Origin: Zemynaea arenosa
GTDB taxonomy: Bacteria > Pseudomonadota > Gammaproteobacteria > Burkholderiales > Burkholderiaceae_D
DNA: 64,000 bases
Reading direction: 5' to 3'
Assembly: GCF_004614185.1 (NCBI RefSeq)
Contig: NZ_SPVF01000128.1
Span: 55,696 to 119,695, forward strand
Each line of letters starts with the position of its first letter. Positions within the stretch are counted from its first letter, which is position 1. Made by a program: the position numbers and the translations under genes. Positions 1 through 8,193 of the stretch are shown here, in pieces. The notes beneath the pieces are model-generated. The model had not been told where the DNA came from, made no database searches, and saw nothing but the letters and a program-made list of their open reading frames with translations.

Positions 1-746
1 CGGGACAGGCGGGCACCGATCGCGCCGGGCATGTGTGGGCCGATGGCGACTGGGTGACCGTCACCAACGATGCTGAAGGGCTGACCGGTACCGAGTTCCA
101 GCAGCGGTCCTGGCAGGGCGACCAGCGCACCTACGCCAACGTGCAGGCAACCTGGGACGCGGTGGTCTACAACGACATCCTGAAATACGACATCAGCAAG
201 GCCTTTACTCCGGCCGCGGTGACCGATCCCACGTTCCGTGCCGCGCCGAGCTACAGCAATTCGCTGCTCGATGGCTTCAACATCCAGTACATGCCGGAAT
301 CGCTGTACTACTCGCACAAGTTCAACGTCTCTCCGGTCAACGTGGTCAAGGGCACGCAGAATGCGGACGGCAGCGTGGTGACGATCCCGGGGGATGGGCG
401 GATGGCGACGCTGTTCACCGGCAAGCGCGCGCTCCTGGTCAAGGCAACCACCGACTTTGCCAAGTGGCGCGGCGACCAGGTCATCTACGACAACTACACA
501 GCGACTTCCAAATATGACCTCAAGCACGCGGGCGCGGACGTGACGGCGGTGATGATCGGCGCGGACCAAGGCTTCGATCACGGGTTCCCGGTGGCGAAGC
601 CGCTGGAGACGGTGCGGCTGATCGATGCGTTTTTGAAGGGGAACCTCTCTGCCGGTGGCGCGGGGAGCGCGTTGGCCAATGCGCAGGTGGCGTTGTATCC
701 GAGTTCGGAAACGGTCTGGGAAACTAATACCTTCACCGGGTTCTGA
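1..746 (+). CDS. 3' part of an unidentified gene, cut by the window edge
   Basis: The reading frame is open from the first bases of the window to a TGA at 744-746, so this is the C-terminal ~247 residues of a longer protein whose start lies outside. The first GTG in frame (33) is not preceded by a ribosome binding site and is unlikely to be the true start. I do not recognise the family. Near the C-terminus a GADQGFDHGFP stretch followed by an amphipathic helix (LETVRLIDAFLKG) resembles the catalytic-histidine loop and last helix of alpha/beta-hydrolase enzymes. The many aromatic and Asn/Thr residues suit an exported protein. Both of these are inference. Codon use is GC-rich, like the backbone. 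Confidence 0.7.
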   Translation, partial: GQAGTDRAGHVWADGDWVTVTNDAEGLTGTEFQQRSWQGDQRTYANVQATWDAVVYNDILKYDISKAFTPAAVTDPTFRAAPSYSNSLLDGFNIQYMPESLYYSHKFNVSPVNVVKGTQNADGSVVTIPGDGRMATLFTGKRALLVKATTDFAKWRGDQVIYDNYTATSKYDLKHAGADVTAVMIGADQGFDHGFPVAKPLETVRLIDAFLKGNLSAGGAGSALANAQVALYPSSETVWETNTFTGF

Positions 747-769
747 CTGGCAGAGGACATTGCGGCACG

Positions 770-1429
770 ATGACGATGCGACGAGTTGATGCCCTTGAGG
801 CGGGATTCCGCTTCATGACCTGGGTCTTGAGCGATGGACGTGATTCTGCGGACGAGGTGCGCGGGTTTGCCAACCATCTGGGCATGAATTGGGACGAGGT
901 GGAGGAATCTCCTATACGGAACGGCGGTACGCTCCATCTCATCAGGGACATCGAACAGAAGTCGTCTCACCTCGGGCCGCATGTGTTTGCCTGGTTCGAG
1001 GTTGGCCGGAACACGATATTTCTCTCAAACGTGGTGGGGAGCGGCGCGCCCTCCCCGCTGGTCGACTCTGCGATGCCCGGGTACAGGCGCTACCTTGAAG
1101 ATGCGCACATCCGAGTCGAAGAACGCAGCAGGCTTCAATCCTTGCTCAGCATGCAAACCAGCTCTGAGGAAGAGAAGACCGTGGTGCTGAGCTACCTGCG
1201 TGAACGGCTAAGGGACGAGGCGATTCTGCAGGAGCTGGCGGATAAGCGAGTACGAACGCACGAGGCGCAGCGTGGCTGGGAGTCGCGGTTATTCTGGTTT
1301 TTGGTGGTCGTGGCCGTGAGCGCTGGCTTGCTGGCCGCGGCGAAAGTCCTGCCGTTCATTGCTCTGCCGTTCATCGTGGTTGGATCGATCGGCGCGATCA
1401 GCTTCTTATACGCATCCGGATGGGGTTGA
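770..1429 (+). CDS. hypothetical protein with two C-terminal membrane segments
   Basis: 219 aa, unknown family. The first ~165 residues are soluble and charged, with a helical, Glu/Arg-rich part at about 110-165. Two hydrophobic segments close the protein (about 171-191 and 194-214), so it is probably anchored in the inner membrane with a cytoplasmic N-terminal domain. The ATG at 770 is followed by another at 776, and no strong Shine-Dalgarno distinguishes them. It lies 23 bp after the preceding gene and 76 bp before the next, on the same strand. No known catalytic motif was seen. Confidence 0.7.
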   Translation: MTMRRVDALEAGFRFMTWVLSDGRDSADEVRGFANHLGMNWDEVEESPIRNGGTLHLIRDIEQKSSHLGPHVFAWFEVGRNTIFLSNVVGSGAPSPLVDSAMPGYRRYLEDAHIRVEERSRLQSLLSMQTSSEEEKTVVLSYLRERLRDEAILQELADKRVRTHEAQRGWESRLFWFLVVVAVSAGLLAAAKVLPFIALPFIVVGSIGAISFLYASGWG

Positions 1430-1505
1430 ACGGGGGCGCCATAAGCGCGCCCAGCAATAACGGAAATGACTATGCTTTCCGGTATTCCCTCCGGCGGAGC
1501 TACTG

Positions 1506-2354
1506 ATGAACCAGATTCGTCTCCTGTTTGGCGTATGTGCGGGGCTGTCGCTGCCAGATTCGTTCGCGCAAACCATCCCATTGGAACCTGTTCCCTTCAC
1601 GGAGTACGTTGCGCAAGCCACGCGCCGCGAAATCGGCGACACGCCGGTTGTGGTCCAAGGCCCCTTGAGACTGTCCATAGGCGAGCTGAACGCCAAGCTG
1701 GATCGTGTCCTTTCGTTTTGCCAAGCAACGACAGCGGCCTGTGATACCGAGATCACTCAATTTGCCAAGGCGGTAGCCCAGATCCTCAAGCAACAACACG
1801 CTCCAATTGACAAATCCGCGGTCCAACTGACAGTGCGATCCGCGGAGTACGTCAAACATGCGCAGGAGGTCTTGGGGCCTGAGGGGCCGGGACTGCAGCG
1901 AAAGCCGCTGGCGGAAGGGTTGATGGTCCTGGCGGTCCTTGACACGCCCCGGGCAGTTCGCCCCCTGGACAACCGCGATCTTGGGAAGCTCCGGCTGCAG
2001 CAGGACCAGCTGTTTGAACTGGGGGCAAAGAATGTCGCGGCCGGTCTGAAGCCGTTGTCAGAAGCCGCGAAGCCCGCAGGCAGTGGCCAGATCGGCTATC
2101 TCGGCCCAAATTTCCTCGAGCCCGCACGAGTGGCGTTGATTGACCAGTGGGAGTGGTTAGCCCGGGCTCAGAACGGCCAGCTTGTGATCGCCATTCCGAC
2201 TACCGACATGGTAATTTACGTGTCTGAAAGTACACCGACCGCTCTCGATGCGCTGCGCACGCTGTCCCGTAAGCTGGGTGCACAGTCGCAGAATCCGCTC
2301 GCACCGAATACGCTGCTGCGGTGGACGCCGCCAGGATGGGAGACGGTGCGCTAA
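1506..2354 (+). CDS. exported DUF1444-like protein
   Basis: 282 aa. The first ~21 residues look like a signal peptide ending at SFA-QT, so the product is probably periplasmic. The C-terminal half matches the general pattern of DUF1444 (YtpQ-like) proteins: an R-x-L ... L-x-x-D-Q-L-x-E-L-G-x-x-N helix, then a F-L-E-P-A-R stretch and a hydrophobic strand ending in IPTTDMVIYV. Function in that family is unknown. A GGCGGAG sequence lies upstream of the ATG. The family call rests on pattern recognition only. Confidence 0.75.
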   Translation: MNQIRLLFGVCAGLSLPDSFAQTIPLEPVPFTEYVAQATRREIGDTPVVVQGPLRLSIGELNAKLDRVLSFCQATTAACDTEITQFAKAVAQILKQQHAPIDKSAVQLTVRSAEYVKHAQEVLGPEGPGLQRKPLAEGLMVLAVLDTPRAVRPLDNRDLGKLRLQQDQLFELGAKNVAAGLKPLSEAAKPAGSGQIGYLGPNFLEPARVALIDQWEWLARAQNGQLVIAIPTTDMVIYVSESTPTALDALRTLSRKLGAQSQNPLAPNTLLRWTPPGWETVR

Positions 2355-2400
2355 GTACTGGGAAAGAGTGGGCAGATCGCAGCGGAAGGCTTACGGACGC

Positions 2401-2667
2401 CTAATTCCTTCCTTTTGCTCGCCTCCTCAGGACAATTCCTGCACAACAGATGCAGAACCCGACAATCACAAACACTTGCCGCCAACCGTAGCCGGATTCT
2501 GCGACCGCCACTACGCGGTAATACCCTGTATGCCTTGTATCAGGGTCAGTTAAGAAAAGATCAACAGGCAGCCAATCCATCAGCCACTCACCAATGAGGC
2601 CGGCGACCAGAAGAAGGCCTCCAACTCCAATGAGGCAGGTGGCGAATCTCATCGTTCGCTTGAACAT
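2401..2667 (-). CDS. small two-TM hypothetical membrane protein
   Basis: 88 aa. Hydrophobic segments at about 8-28 and 64-81 flank a ~35-residue polar loop rich in Asp, Tyr and Arg. The C-terminus RRRAKGRN is positively charged and so probably cytoplasmic. No family is recognised. It is convergent with the DUF1444-like gene and is followed upstream by a second small membrane gene on the same strand. The amino-acid composition looks like a genuine membrane protein rather than a shadow frame. Confidence 0.6.
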   Translation of the reverse strand: MFKRTMRFATCLIGVGGLLLVAGLIGEWLMDWLPVDLFLTDPDTRHTGYYRVVAVAESGYGWRQVFVIVGFCICCAGIVLRRRAKGRN

Positions 2668-2715
2668 GGGCTTCCTAGAGAATCGAGCACGAGCATAAAC
2701 AATTCCTTCGATGGC

Positions 2716-2931
2716 TCAGTCTTCGAACCCGAGGATTCTCGGCAGACGACGCCAGATGAAGCAGATCGTGAGAGTCGCAATAGGGACGGCAACAAACTCG
2801 AGAGCCTGCAGTTCAGTGACCGGAGTAATGAGCCGCGCTAGAACCGCAGCGAATAGACCCCAACCGCCACCGGCCACGATTGCAGCCGCGCCGACCGTGA
2901 TCCACCGCCTCAATTTAATGTGCGAACCCAT
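2716..2931 (-). CDS. small two-TM hypothetical membrane protein
   Basis: 71 aa with two hydrophobic segments (about 10-32 and 43-61) and basic flanks. It lies just upstream of the 88-aa membrane protein on the same strand (48 bp gap), and the two may be co-transcribed. Family unknown. It is the last backbone gene before the left end of the tRNA-Ser island at 3134. Confidence 0.55.
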   Translation of the reverse strand: MGSHIKLRRWITVGAAAIVAGGGWGLFAAVLARLITPVTELQALEFVAVPIATLTICFIWRRLPRILGFED

Positions 2932-3065
2932 GTTCCGTCAGCTGTTGAGACGAAAGACCGTAACATAGCGCTTTACCTAAGCCTGCAACAATATAACCCG
3001 TCGGCCCGTTCATGACACGTACTCCAGCATGGCTGGTGCGATGCGGCACAGACAAGATCAGGTAA

Positions 3066-3100
3066 TAAAAGACCCGCCGTCTCGAAGAGTTCAGCGGGTT
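3066..3100 (-). terminator. hairpin that may be the original tRNA-Ser terminator
   Basis: An ACCCGC/GCGGGT stem (3072-3077 with 3094-3099) is followed on the minus strand by TCTTTTATT. It shares the 10-mer CCGCCGTCTC (3074-3083) with the terminator that now lies behind tRNA-Ser (8130-8139), at nearly the same distance from the 17-bp repeat (about 51 and 55 bp). The simplest reading is that it was the tRNA's own terminator, displaced to the far side by island insertion. Confidence 0.5.
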
Positions 3101-3133
3101 TCTCGACAGCACCCATATGGGCTTAGGCTATTT

Positions 3134-3150
3134 TGGCGGAGAGAGGGGGA
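3134..3150. repeat. left attachment repeat (att, tRNA-Ser 3' end copy)
   Basis: These 17 bp are identical to 8194-8210, which is the 3' end (including CCA) of the tRNA-Ser gene. Identity stops immediately on both sides. The ~5.06 kb between the copies holds a P4-type integrase next to the intact tRNA, the usual arrangement of a tRNA-targeted integrative element. I read 3134-3150 as the distal att half and 8194-8210 as the att half at the tRNA. Confidence 0.85.
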
Positions 3151-3432
3151 ATCTCATCCAAAACTTCCCCTATGACGGGTATCTCGTTCAAGATCTTTTT
3201 TTGCCCCCAACGGTGTCCCTATACGTTGACCATAAGCAACGGAAATTCACATTCCCGATAAGATATCACGGGCGCTGATAACGACGGAACAGCATATAAA
3301 AAGCGCCCCCTTCAGACTAGCGCACTAACTCTACGGGCAACTCAACCGGTTTCAACCGCCCACATCTGCGCCGCTGCACCTGCGGCGCACAGAGACCGGC
3401 GCCACCGCTAATCGCAGTACGAATAGTGGACG

Positions 3433-5820
3433 TCAATTTTCATGCGTACCGATTGACTCATCAAGCGCTTCCCAGCCAGCATCCTCGAAATTTGGCCTGC
3501 TAGGCGGGATTTGGATGGTACGATCCTTTAGCGAGACAAAGCGCTCCAGCTCTCGATACGCCACCTTCTGCAGCGGTTTGTGGAGAATATTCGGTACAAA
3601 CCAAAATCCCCCAACGCTTAGCAACGTCGTAATGATAAATGCGGTCCAAGGACTGTCAGCAGCGGCCCACGCGGCGTACACGACTAGCGCGCCGTAAAAT
3701 GCAACGATAAGCCAGCGCATCCTCCTGTAGCAACTAAGCCCAAAATGGAAACCTTCGCGCAACACATCGTTAATCCTCCTTTTCTCAGCATTCTCGCGTT
3801 GAGCTCGCTCAGAAAGAAGTTCGCGATTTATCGATGCGAGATTCTCCCGTTCTTGCTGCTCTTGCAGCAATTTTGCTTCTGCGTCCTTTCTTTCGCGGTC
3901 AGATCTCTCCTCAACCTCAAGCTTTTCCCTCTCGCGCAACTTGATAAGGGCTTCGGATTCAAGGCGAACGCGCTCGACTTCGGCTCTGTGAGCCTCTTCC
4001 TTTGCAAGCATTTCGAGTGCGGCTTCTTCTCTAGCTCGCTCCGCCGCAAATTCCCCAGCTGCTAACTTTACTTGATCAATGATATAGGGAAGACGCTCGG
4101 CAGTAACATCTTCTGGATCGCCACCGGTGGCTCGCATCAAAGACTTCGCGCCTTCTCGATCCTCAAAAAGGGCAGCAAGGTCGTCGGCCTCATCTTTTCC
4201 ATTCATTTCAAGGACCAAGTTGTAGGCCTTTGCTTTGACATCCGCACGCGGCCGAACTGCTGCAGAACAGTTCGCTAACAAACGCGCTTTCGGAATCGAC
4301 GAAATTCCGCCGCCTTCTCTCGCCCAAATGTAGCCGGCAAACTGTTTGTCCGACATCGAGATCGGCGACCACTTCTGAACGTGAACCGCGCTATGTTTGG
4401 TCGTATCAGATAGCCACGTGGCCCAGGAGTCATTCGCTATCGACACTAACGCTGTATTGCGAGTCACAAAAATCCACTTGGAGTCGCAGATTTTTGGACA
4501 GGGAACCGTAGTATCTCGAATCGCCAAGAGGGACCAGATTGACTTCCGATCATGGTCCTGTGCATCCACGTTGCGCCAATGCTGCATCCGTGACCGAATC
4601 TCCGTTTCAATACTGCCTACTGCGGTTGGGGATCGCCGATGTAGTAGACCAGTATCCGGGTCCCGGTGAACTTCTATTCCGAGCCGCTCATAAGCACGTT
4701 TCCCGACATTCCCAGCTAGAGCACTCAACAAGTCTGGCTGCGCCGAGGTACCCCACTTGATTGCGTTTGTGTTGACACCAGACCTAAGATAACCAAGTCG
4801 TGCTGTGACAGCTGCCTCGGCTTCAAGTACGCAATGGTCCAGAATTGCAGGGACGGCTCCGCTGCTCTTGATTGTCGCCAGCAATTCCTTACCGTACTCG
4901 GTGTATTCTGAGTTGACGCCCAACATGTCGAGTAGGAGGGGAGAGTCAAGATATACGGTAAGTCCATCCAAGGAACTCTGTTCGTCGCTTGGCTCGCAGA
5001 AGCACGCGATAGCCTCGGCAGCCATGTTCGCGAACGCAATGTCAGACACTAGCTCGAAGACCGCGCCATTCTTCGCCTGGAGGTCCAGCAGGAACTGGGA
5101 CATCATATAGTCCAAATGCAGCTCTTCCTTGGAGGTCTGCGCGGAATCCTGATTCTTTAGCGGGTCGAGAACTATCGTACTAGCACTCTTCTTTACCGCT
5201 ATCCCGCCCTCTTTTCGTCCCAGCAACCGCATCGAATCAACATTGAGCAAACGGGCGAGAAAAGCAGCATCCAAGGACTCCCTAGCCAAACCCTTGAGTC
5301 GCTCATCGTTCTGGCAAAACTTCGCGAATTCGAGGAGAACGCCATCGATTTGCGCCTCAGTTACCGCACTTACCTGCTGGTCTTCTGCTTGGCTCCGCCG
5401 TCGGTGTCTATAAACGGCCGAAGACCCTGTTGAGGAAACCAGCTCTAGGAGTTTATGTTTAAAAAGCAGTTCAGTTAATCCGAGCGCCGCGAGTCTTGGT
5501 ATCTTGAAGCCGAATCGCGCTGCAACAGCGCCCGAGAATTTTTCGGCATCGAAAAGTTGTCCTTCCAGTTCAGCACAGGCCTCTGCCAGAAATGGAACGA
5601 GTGCGTCTGCTATACCCACTCCTGGAGTGCTGAGCTTCTGCGCGAGAGCGCAATACGCCAATAGGGCGCGCTTAGGTTTCTGATTCGCCGCCACAGATGT
5701 GCCTTTCATCAATTGACTGACTCTCAGGCAATTTAACAGAATTGATTCCTTTCTGTTAGTGGCATTGCTATTTTTCATATTGACAGCGTCACGGTGCTTC
5801 TCTTGTTCTGTGCATCGCAC
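3433..5820 (-). CDS. membrane-anchored PIN-like domain protein, island cargo, candidate defence effector
   Basis: 795 aa, family not recognised. Residues ~30-220 are helical and soluble. Residues ~285-470 look like a PIN-type nuclease fold: a strand ending YLDSP (D292), a helix with HCVLEAE (E333), an acidic HDRKSIWSLLAIR helix (D422/D424) and a strand with FVTRN (451-455), where PIN proteins usually have T-x-D. Residues ~585-685 are a long Glu/Arg/Ala-rich coiled coil. Two hydrophobic helices follow (about 702-720 and 725-745) and then a ~50-residue tail. This suggests a possible RNase tethered to the inner membrane through a coiled-coil oligomerisation stalk. The start is uncertain: GTG at 5820 or ATG at 5778, neither with a strong ribosome site. 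It is the only large cargo of the tRNA-Ser island and is A+T-richer than its neighbours. The nuclease role and a defence role are inference. Confidence 0.85.
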   Translation of the reverse strand: MRCTEQEKHRDAVNMKNSNATNRKESILLNCLRVSQLMKGTSVAANQKPKRALLAYCALAQKLSTPGVGIADALVPFLAEACAELEGQLFDAEKFSGAVAARFGFKIPRLAALGLTELLFKHKLLELVSSTGSSAVYRHRRRSQAEDQQVSAVTEAQIDGVLLEFAKFCQNDERLKGLARESLDAAFLARLLNVDSMRLLGRKEGGIAVKKSASTIVLDPLKNQDSAQTSKEELHLDYMMSQFLLDLQAKNGAVFELVSDIAFANMAAEAIACFCEPSDEQSSLDGLTVYLDSPLLLDMLGVNSEYTEYGKELLATIKSSGAVPAILDHCVLEAEAAVTARLGYLRSGVNTNAIKWGTSAQPDLLSALAGNVGKRAYERLGIEVHRDPDTGLLHRRSPTAVGSIETEIRSRMQHWRNVDAQDHDRKSIWSLLAIRDTTVPCPKICDSKWIFVTRNTALVSIANDSWATWLSDTTKHSAVHVQKWSPISMSDKQFAGYIWAREGGGISSIPKARLLANCSAAVRPRADVKAKAYNLVLEMNGKDEADDLAALFEDREGAKSLMRATGGDPEDVTAERLPYIIDQVKLAAGEFAAERAREEAALEMLAKEEAHRAEVERVRLESEALIKLREREKLEVEERSDRERKDAEAKLLQEQQERENLASINRELLSERAQRENAEKRRINDVLREGFHFGLSCYRRMRWLIVAFYGALVVYAAWAAADSPWTAFIITTLLSVGGFWFVPNILHKPLQKVAYRELERFVSLKDRTIQIPPSRPNFEDAGWEALDESIGTHEN

Positions 5821-6646
5821 CCGCTCTTTAGCTTAAGAGGGTAGCCAGAGCACACTTTACGAACGAGCCAGAATCGGCTTCATACTGATCACAACGGGTT
5901 GGTGTAGAAAAGTCAGGTTAGTGTTTTTTGCCGCCCAGCTCGCCTTGACGAGATGGGGAGTTGAAGGCAACGGGACACCACTCCCGTGTATGCGGAACTG
6001 CTGCACTGCCTGCCCACGCCGCATGCGTGTGTGGCGCCGCGGCCGGCGGGGCCGGACAGCGGGGACCAATGACCCAGGGTCCATGGAGTGCACCTTGTGC
6101 ACGAGTCGGCTCCCGAGGAAGCAAGGGGACGGCAAGCAGGTTCAATGAGCCCGGTAGGTGCGAGGTCGAAGCTCGTCACTTACCTTCGTCACTTGCTGCA
6201 ATCACCCTGCTTGCGAAGCAGGACGCTAGCGCTAGCGCGTCGTCACTGGCAGCCGGGCCGCCAGTAACGACGCGCGGGACACGCACGTGGCCACAAGGAG
6301 AAGTACGCCTCGTGCGTGCTAGCGCCCGCTGCAAGCTGGGCGAATGGAAAGCAAGCTCGCGGCCTGCGGACTGAGAGCGCGGTGCGTCTTGCGCAACCGC
6401 GGTGCTGAAGTGGCAGTCGATGCTGCCTGGAGTGTCAGCCGGTTCTTGACCAGCTATCGAGAAGGCGCGTAACGAGCGCAACGCTTGGGGCGATCCCAAG
6501 AAGTGGCGGGGCGATCCCACCGGGTTTGCTCGACCATTCTGCCACATGAGCGAGTCGTGCGAACGCAGAAATCCCCCGTCAAATAAGCCGGGATTTTCGA
6601 ACTAACGGTGATCGTGACCGTCAGATAGGCGAAGGAGGATTCGATC
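5821..6646. other. 826-bp stretch of the island without a convincing gene; hairpin-rich
   Basis: Open frames here (for example 5961-6374 plus, 6176-6547 minus) have shadow-like composition and no ribosome sites. Perfect short inverted repeats are dense: GTGCAC-CTT-GTGCAC (6088-6102), GGACC...GGTCC (6063-6082), a 7-bp stem CCTGCTT-GCG-AAGCAGG (6206-6222), the 14-bp palindrome at 6224-6237, and a terminator-like AAATCCC/GGGATTT hairpin (6569-6596) followed by TTTT. The decamer GGCGATCCCA occurs twice near 6490-6520. It could be a decayed mobile-element end, an integrase or excisionase site array, or a structured RNA. I cannot decide from sequence alone. Confidence 0.5.
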
Positions 6647-6760
6647 ATGGGACAGTTGCTTACCGATGTGCTTCTGGCATTCGATGCCGCGTCCATCGTC
6701 GTCTTGATCTGGCTGATCGTTGGCTGCTACCGAGGCATCAAAGCAGAGCAAAAACAGTGA
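6647..6760 (+). CDS. 37-aa single-pass membrane peptide
   Basis: ATG at 6647, TGA at 6758-6760, with a near-perfect ribosome site (AAGGAGGA at 6632-6639) 7 bases upstream, far stronger than is normal for a chance ORF. The peptide has a short polar N-terminus (MGQLLTD), one hydrophobic helix of ~20 residues (about 8-27, ending VGCY) and a basic/polar tail RGIKAEQKQ. Size and layout resemble small membrane peptides such as type I toxins or holin-like peptides, but no family is recognised. It is convergent with the integrase (16 bp gap) and shares the island with the PIN-like gene. Translation is likely from the ribosome site; function is unknown. Confidence 0.65.
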   Translation: MGQLLTDVLLAFDAASIVVLIWLIVGCYRGIKAEQKQ

Positions 6761-6775
6761 TGCAGCGGAAGTGCC

Positions 6776-8026
6776 TCACGCCGGACGGCGGCCCAGCGCC
6801 TCAAGCTCCAACTTCTCGAGATAGTCCGCCCAGTCCTGCATCATCCGCCGGCGCTCGTCAAAGTACGCGCCCCGATCATAGGCGCTTTCGAGCTTGTCTT
6901 TCGGGACGTGAGCCAGCTGCCGGTCCACCACCTCGTGTCGGTAGCCCAGGCGCTCCTTCAACGTCGTCATCGCAAGTGCGCGGAAGCCGTGGCCTGTCAT
7001 CTGCTTCTTGTATCCCATCCGATCAAGCGCGGCCAGCAAGGTGTTGTTACTGATTGGTTCATCAAGTGTCCGCTGATTCGGGAAAAGGTACTTACCTGCG
7101 CCTGTGTAGGTATAGAGCACTCGCAGCAGATCGACGGCTTGACGCGGCAAACAGGTATCGTGATCGACCTTGATCGGCTTGACCTTCCGCCGCCCCATCT
7201 TCATGCGCTGCCAGGGGATGATCCACCGGCCATGTTCGAGGTCGATCTCGCTCCACGGCGTCTCAATGAATTCACTTGTTCTCACGAAGACCAGCATCAT
7301 GAGGCGCATCGCGATGCGCACCACGTGTCCCATCCGCGCTTCGTTGGAGGCCAGGGCACGCAGGAATTGCGGCAGGTCGTCAGGCCCGATCGCTGCGAAG
7401 TGCTGCTCGTTGGCGGGCTTCAGTACCATCACCAGGTGGTCGGCGGGATTGCGATCAATGAGCCCTGAGTGCACGGCGAAGATGAAGATGCGATTCACGT
7501 TGGCCGTGATTCGGTGGGCCGTCTCGCGCACGCCGCGGCTCTCGATCTTGCGGACGGCACGCAGCACATCGACGGTTGCGATCTGCTTCAGACGCATGCT
7601 GCCGATCTCGGGGAAGATGTCGCGCTCCAGCTGGCGAATGATGTTGTCCCTCGTGCGCTGCGTCCAATTGTCGCTCTGGACGTCGTGCCACTCGCGTGCG
7701 ACCGCTTCGAACGTTGGCCCAAGCGCCAGCGCTTCGGCGGCCAGTGCGAGGCTACGCGCAACGGCGGGATCGATCCCCTGTGCGAGCACTGCACGCGCGT
7801 CGGCGCGCTTCTCACGCGCTGTGGCCAGCGAGATCTCGGGATAGCGCCCGAACGAAAGCCGGTTCTCAAGTCCATCAGGACGGCGATATTTGAAGCGCCA
7901 GAACTTGCGGCCGTGCGTCGTCACTTCGAGGTACAGGCCGTCACCGTCGAACAGCTTGTACGCTGTCTCGGCTGGCTTGGCATTGCGGACCTCGGCATCG
8001 GTCAGCGGGCGGACGATCTTTGGCAT
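6776..8026 (-). CDS. P4-type tyrosine recombinase/integrase
   Basis: 416 aa, the usual length for P4-like integrases. The N-terminal DUF4102 arm-binding domain (about 1-90) has the typical LTDAEVRNAKP start and DGLYLEV strand. A core-binding SAM-like domain follows (about 105-190), then the catalytic domain. Visible catalytic residues are the first Arg in FVRTSEF, the HGFR box (H-x-x-R) and the Tyr in SAYDRGAYFDERR, followed by MMQDWADYL. It should recombine the tRNA-Ser 3' end (8194-8210) with the matching copy at 3134-3150. It is transcribed away from the tRNA gene. ATG at 8026 is used; the ribosome site is weak. It appears intact. Confidence 0.96.
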   Translation of the reverse strand: MPKIVRPLTDAEVRNAKPAETAYKLFDGDGLYLEVTTHGRKFWRFKYRRPDGLENRLSFGRYPEISLATAREKRADARAVLAQGIDPAVARSLALAAEALALGPTFEAVAREWHDVQSDNWTQRTRDNIIRQLERDIFPEIGSMRLKQIATVDVLRAVRKIESRGVRETAHRITANVNRIFIFAVHSGLIDRNPADHLVMVLKPANEQHFAAIGPDDLPQFLRALASNEARMGHVVRIAMRLMMLVFVRTSEFIETPWSEIDLEHGRWIIPWQRMKMGRRKVKPIKVDHDTCLPRQAVDLLRVLYTYTGAGKYLFPNQRTLDEPISNNTLLAALDRMGYKKQMTGHGFRALAMTTLKERLGYRHEVVDRQLAHVPKDKLESAYDRGAYFDERRRMMQDWADYLEKLELEALGRRPA

Positions 8027-8122
8027 TTTTGGGGATATCGAACACCTGGTTGGACAGCGATGTCCTTTCCCAGTTCCCCAAAAGTCTCGAATGCGGCCGA
8101 ATTTGCCAGGACGAGACAGAAC

Positions 8123-8163
8123 AAAAAAACCGCCGTCTCATAGGGAGAACGGCGGTTTTTTTT
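8123..8163 (-). terminator. rho-independent terminator behind tRNA-Ser
   Basis: The stem ACCGCCGT/ACGGCGGT (8129-8136 with 8149-8156) is flanked by A-run 8123-8129 and T-run 8156-8163, so it can work on both strands. It lies inside the island, between integrase and tRNA, and ends the tRNA-Ser transcript after insertion. It resembles the hairpin at 3066-3100. Confidence 0.85.
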
Positions 8164-8193
8164 GATGTCCGGCTATCAAGCTGAACGATATCC

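Noticed and set aside
5961..6547. Open frames of 137 codons (plus) and 123 codons (minus) in the island's gene-less stretch
   Set aside because: No ribosome sites, no domain pattern and amino-acid bias of non-coding GC-rich DNA. Kept as an unresolved region rather than genes.
5821..6646. Possible group II intron or retron RNA
   Set aside because: No reverse transcriptase is encoded in the island and no domain V-like hairpin was recognised.
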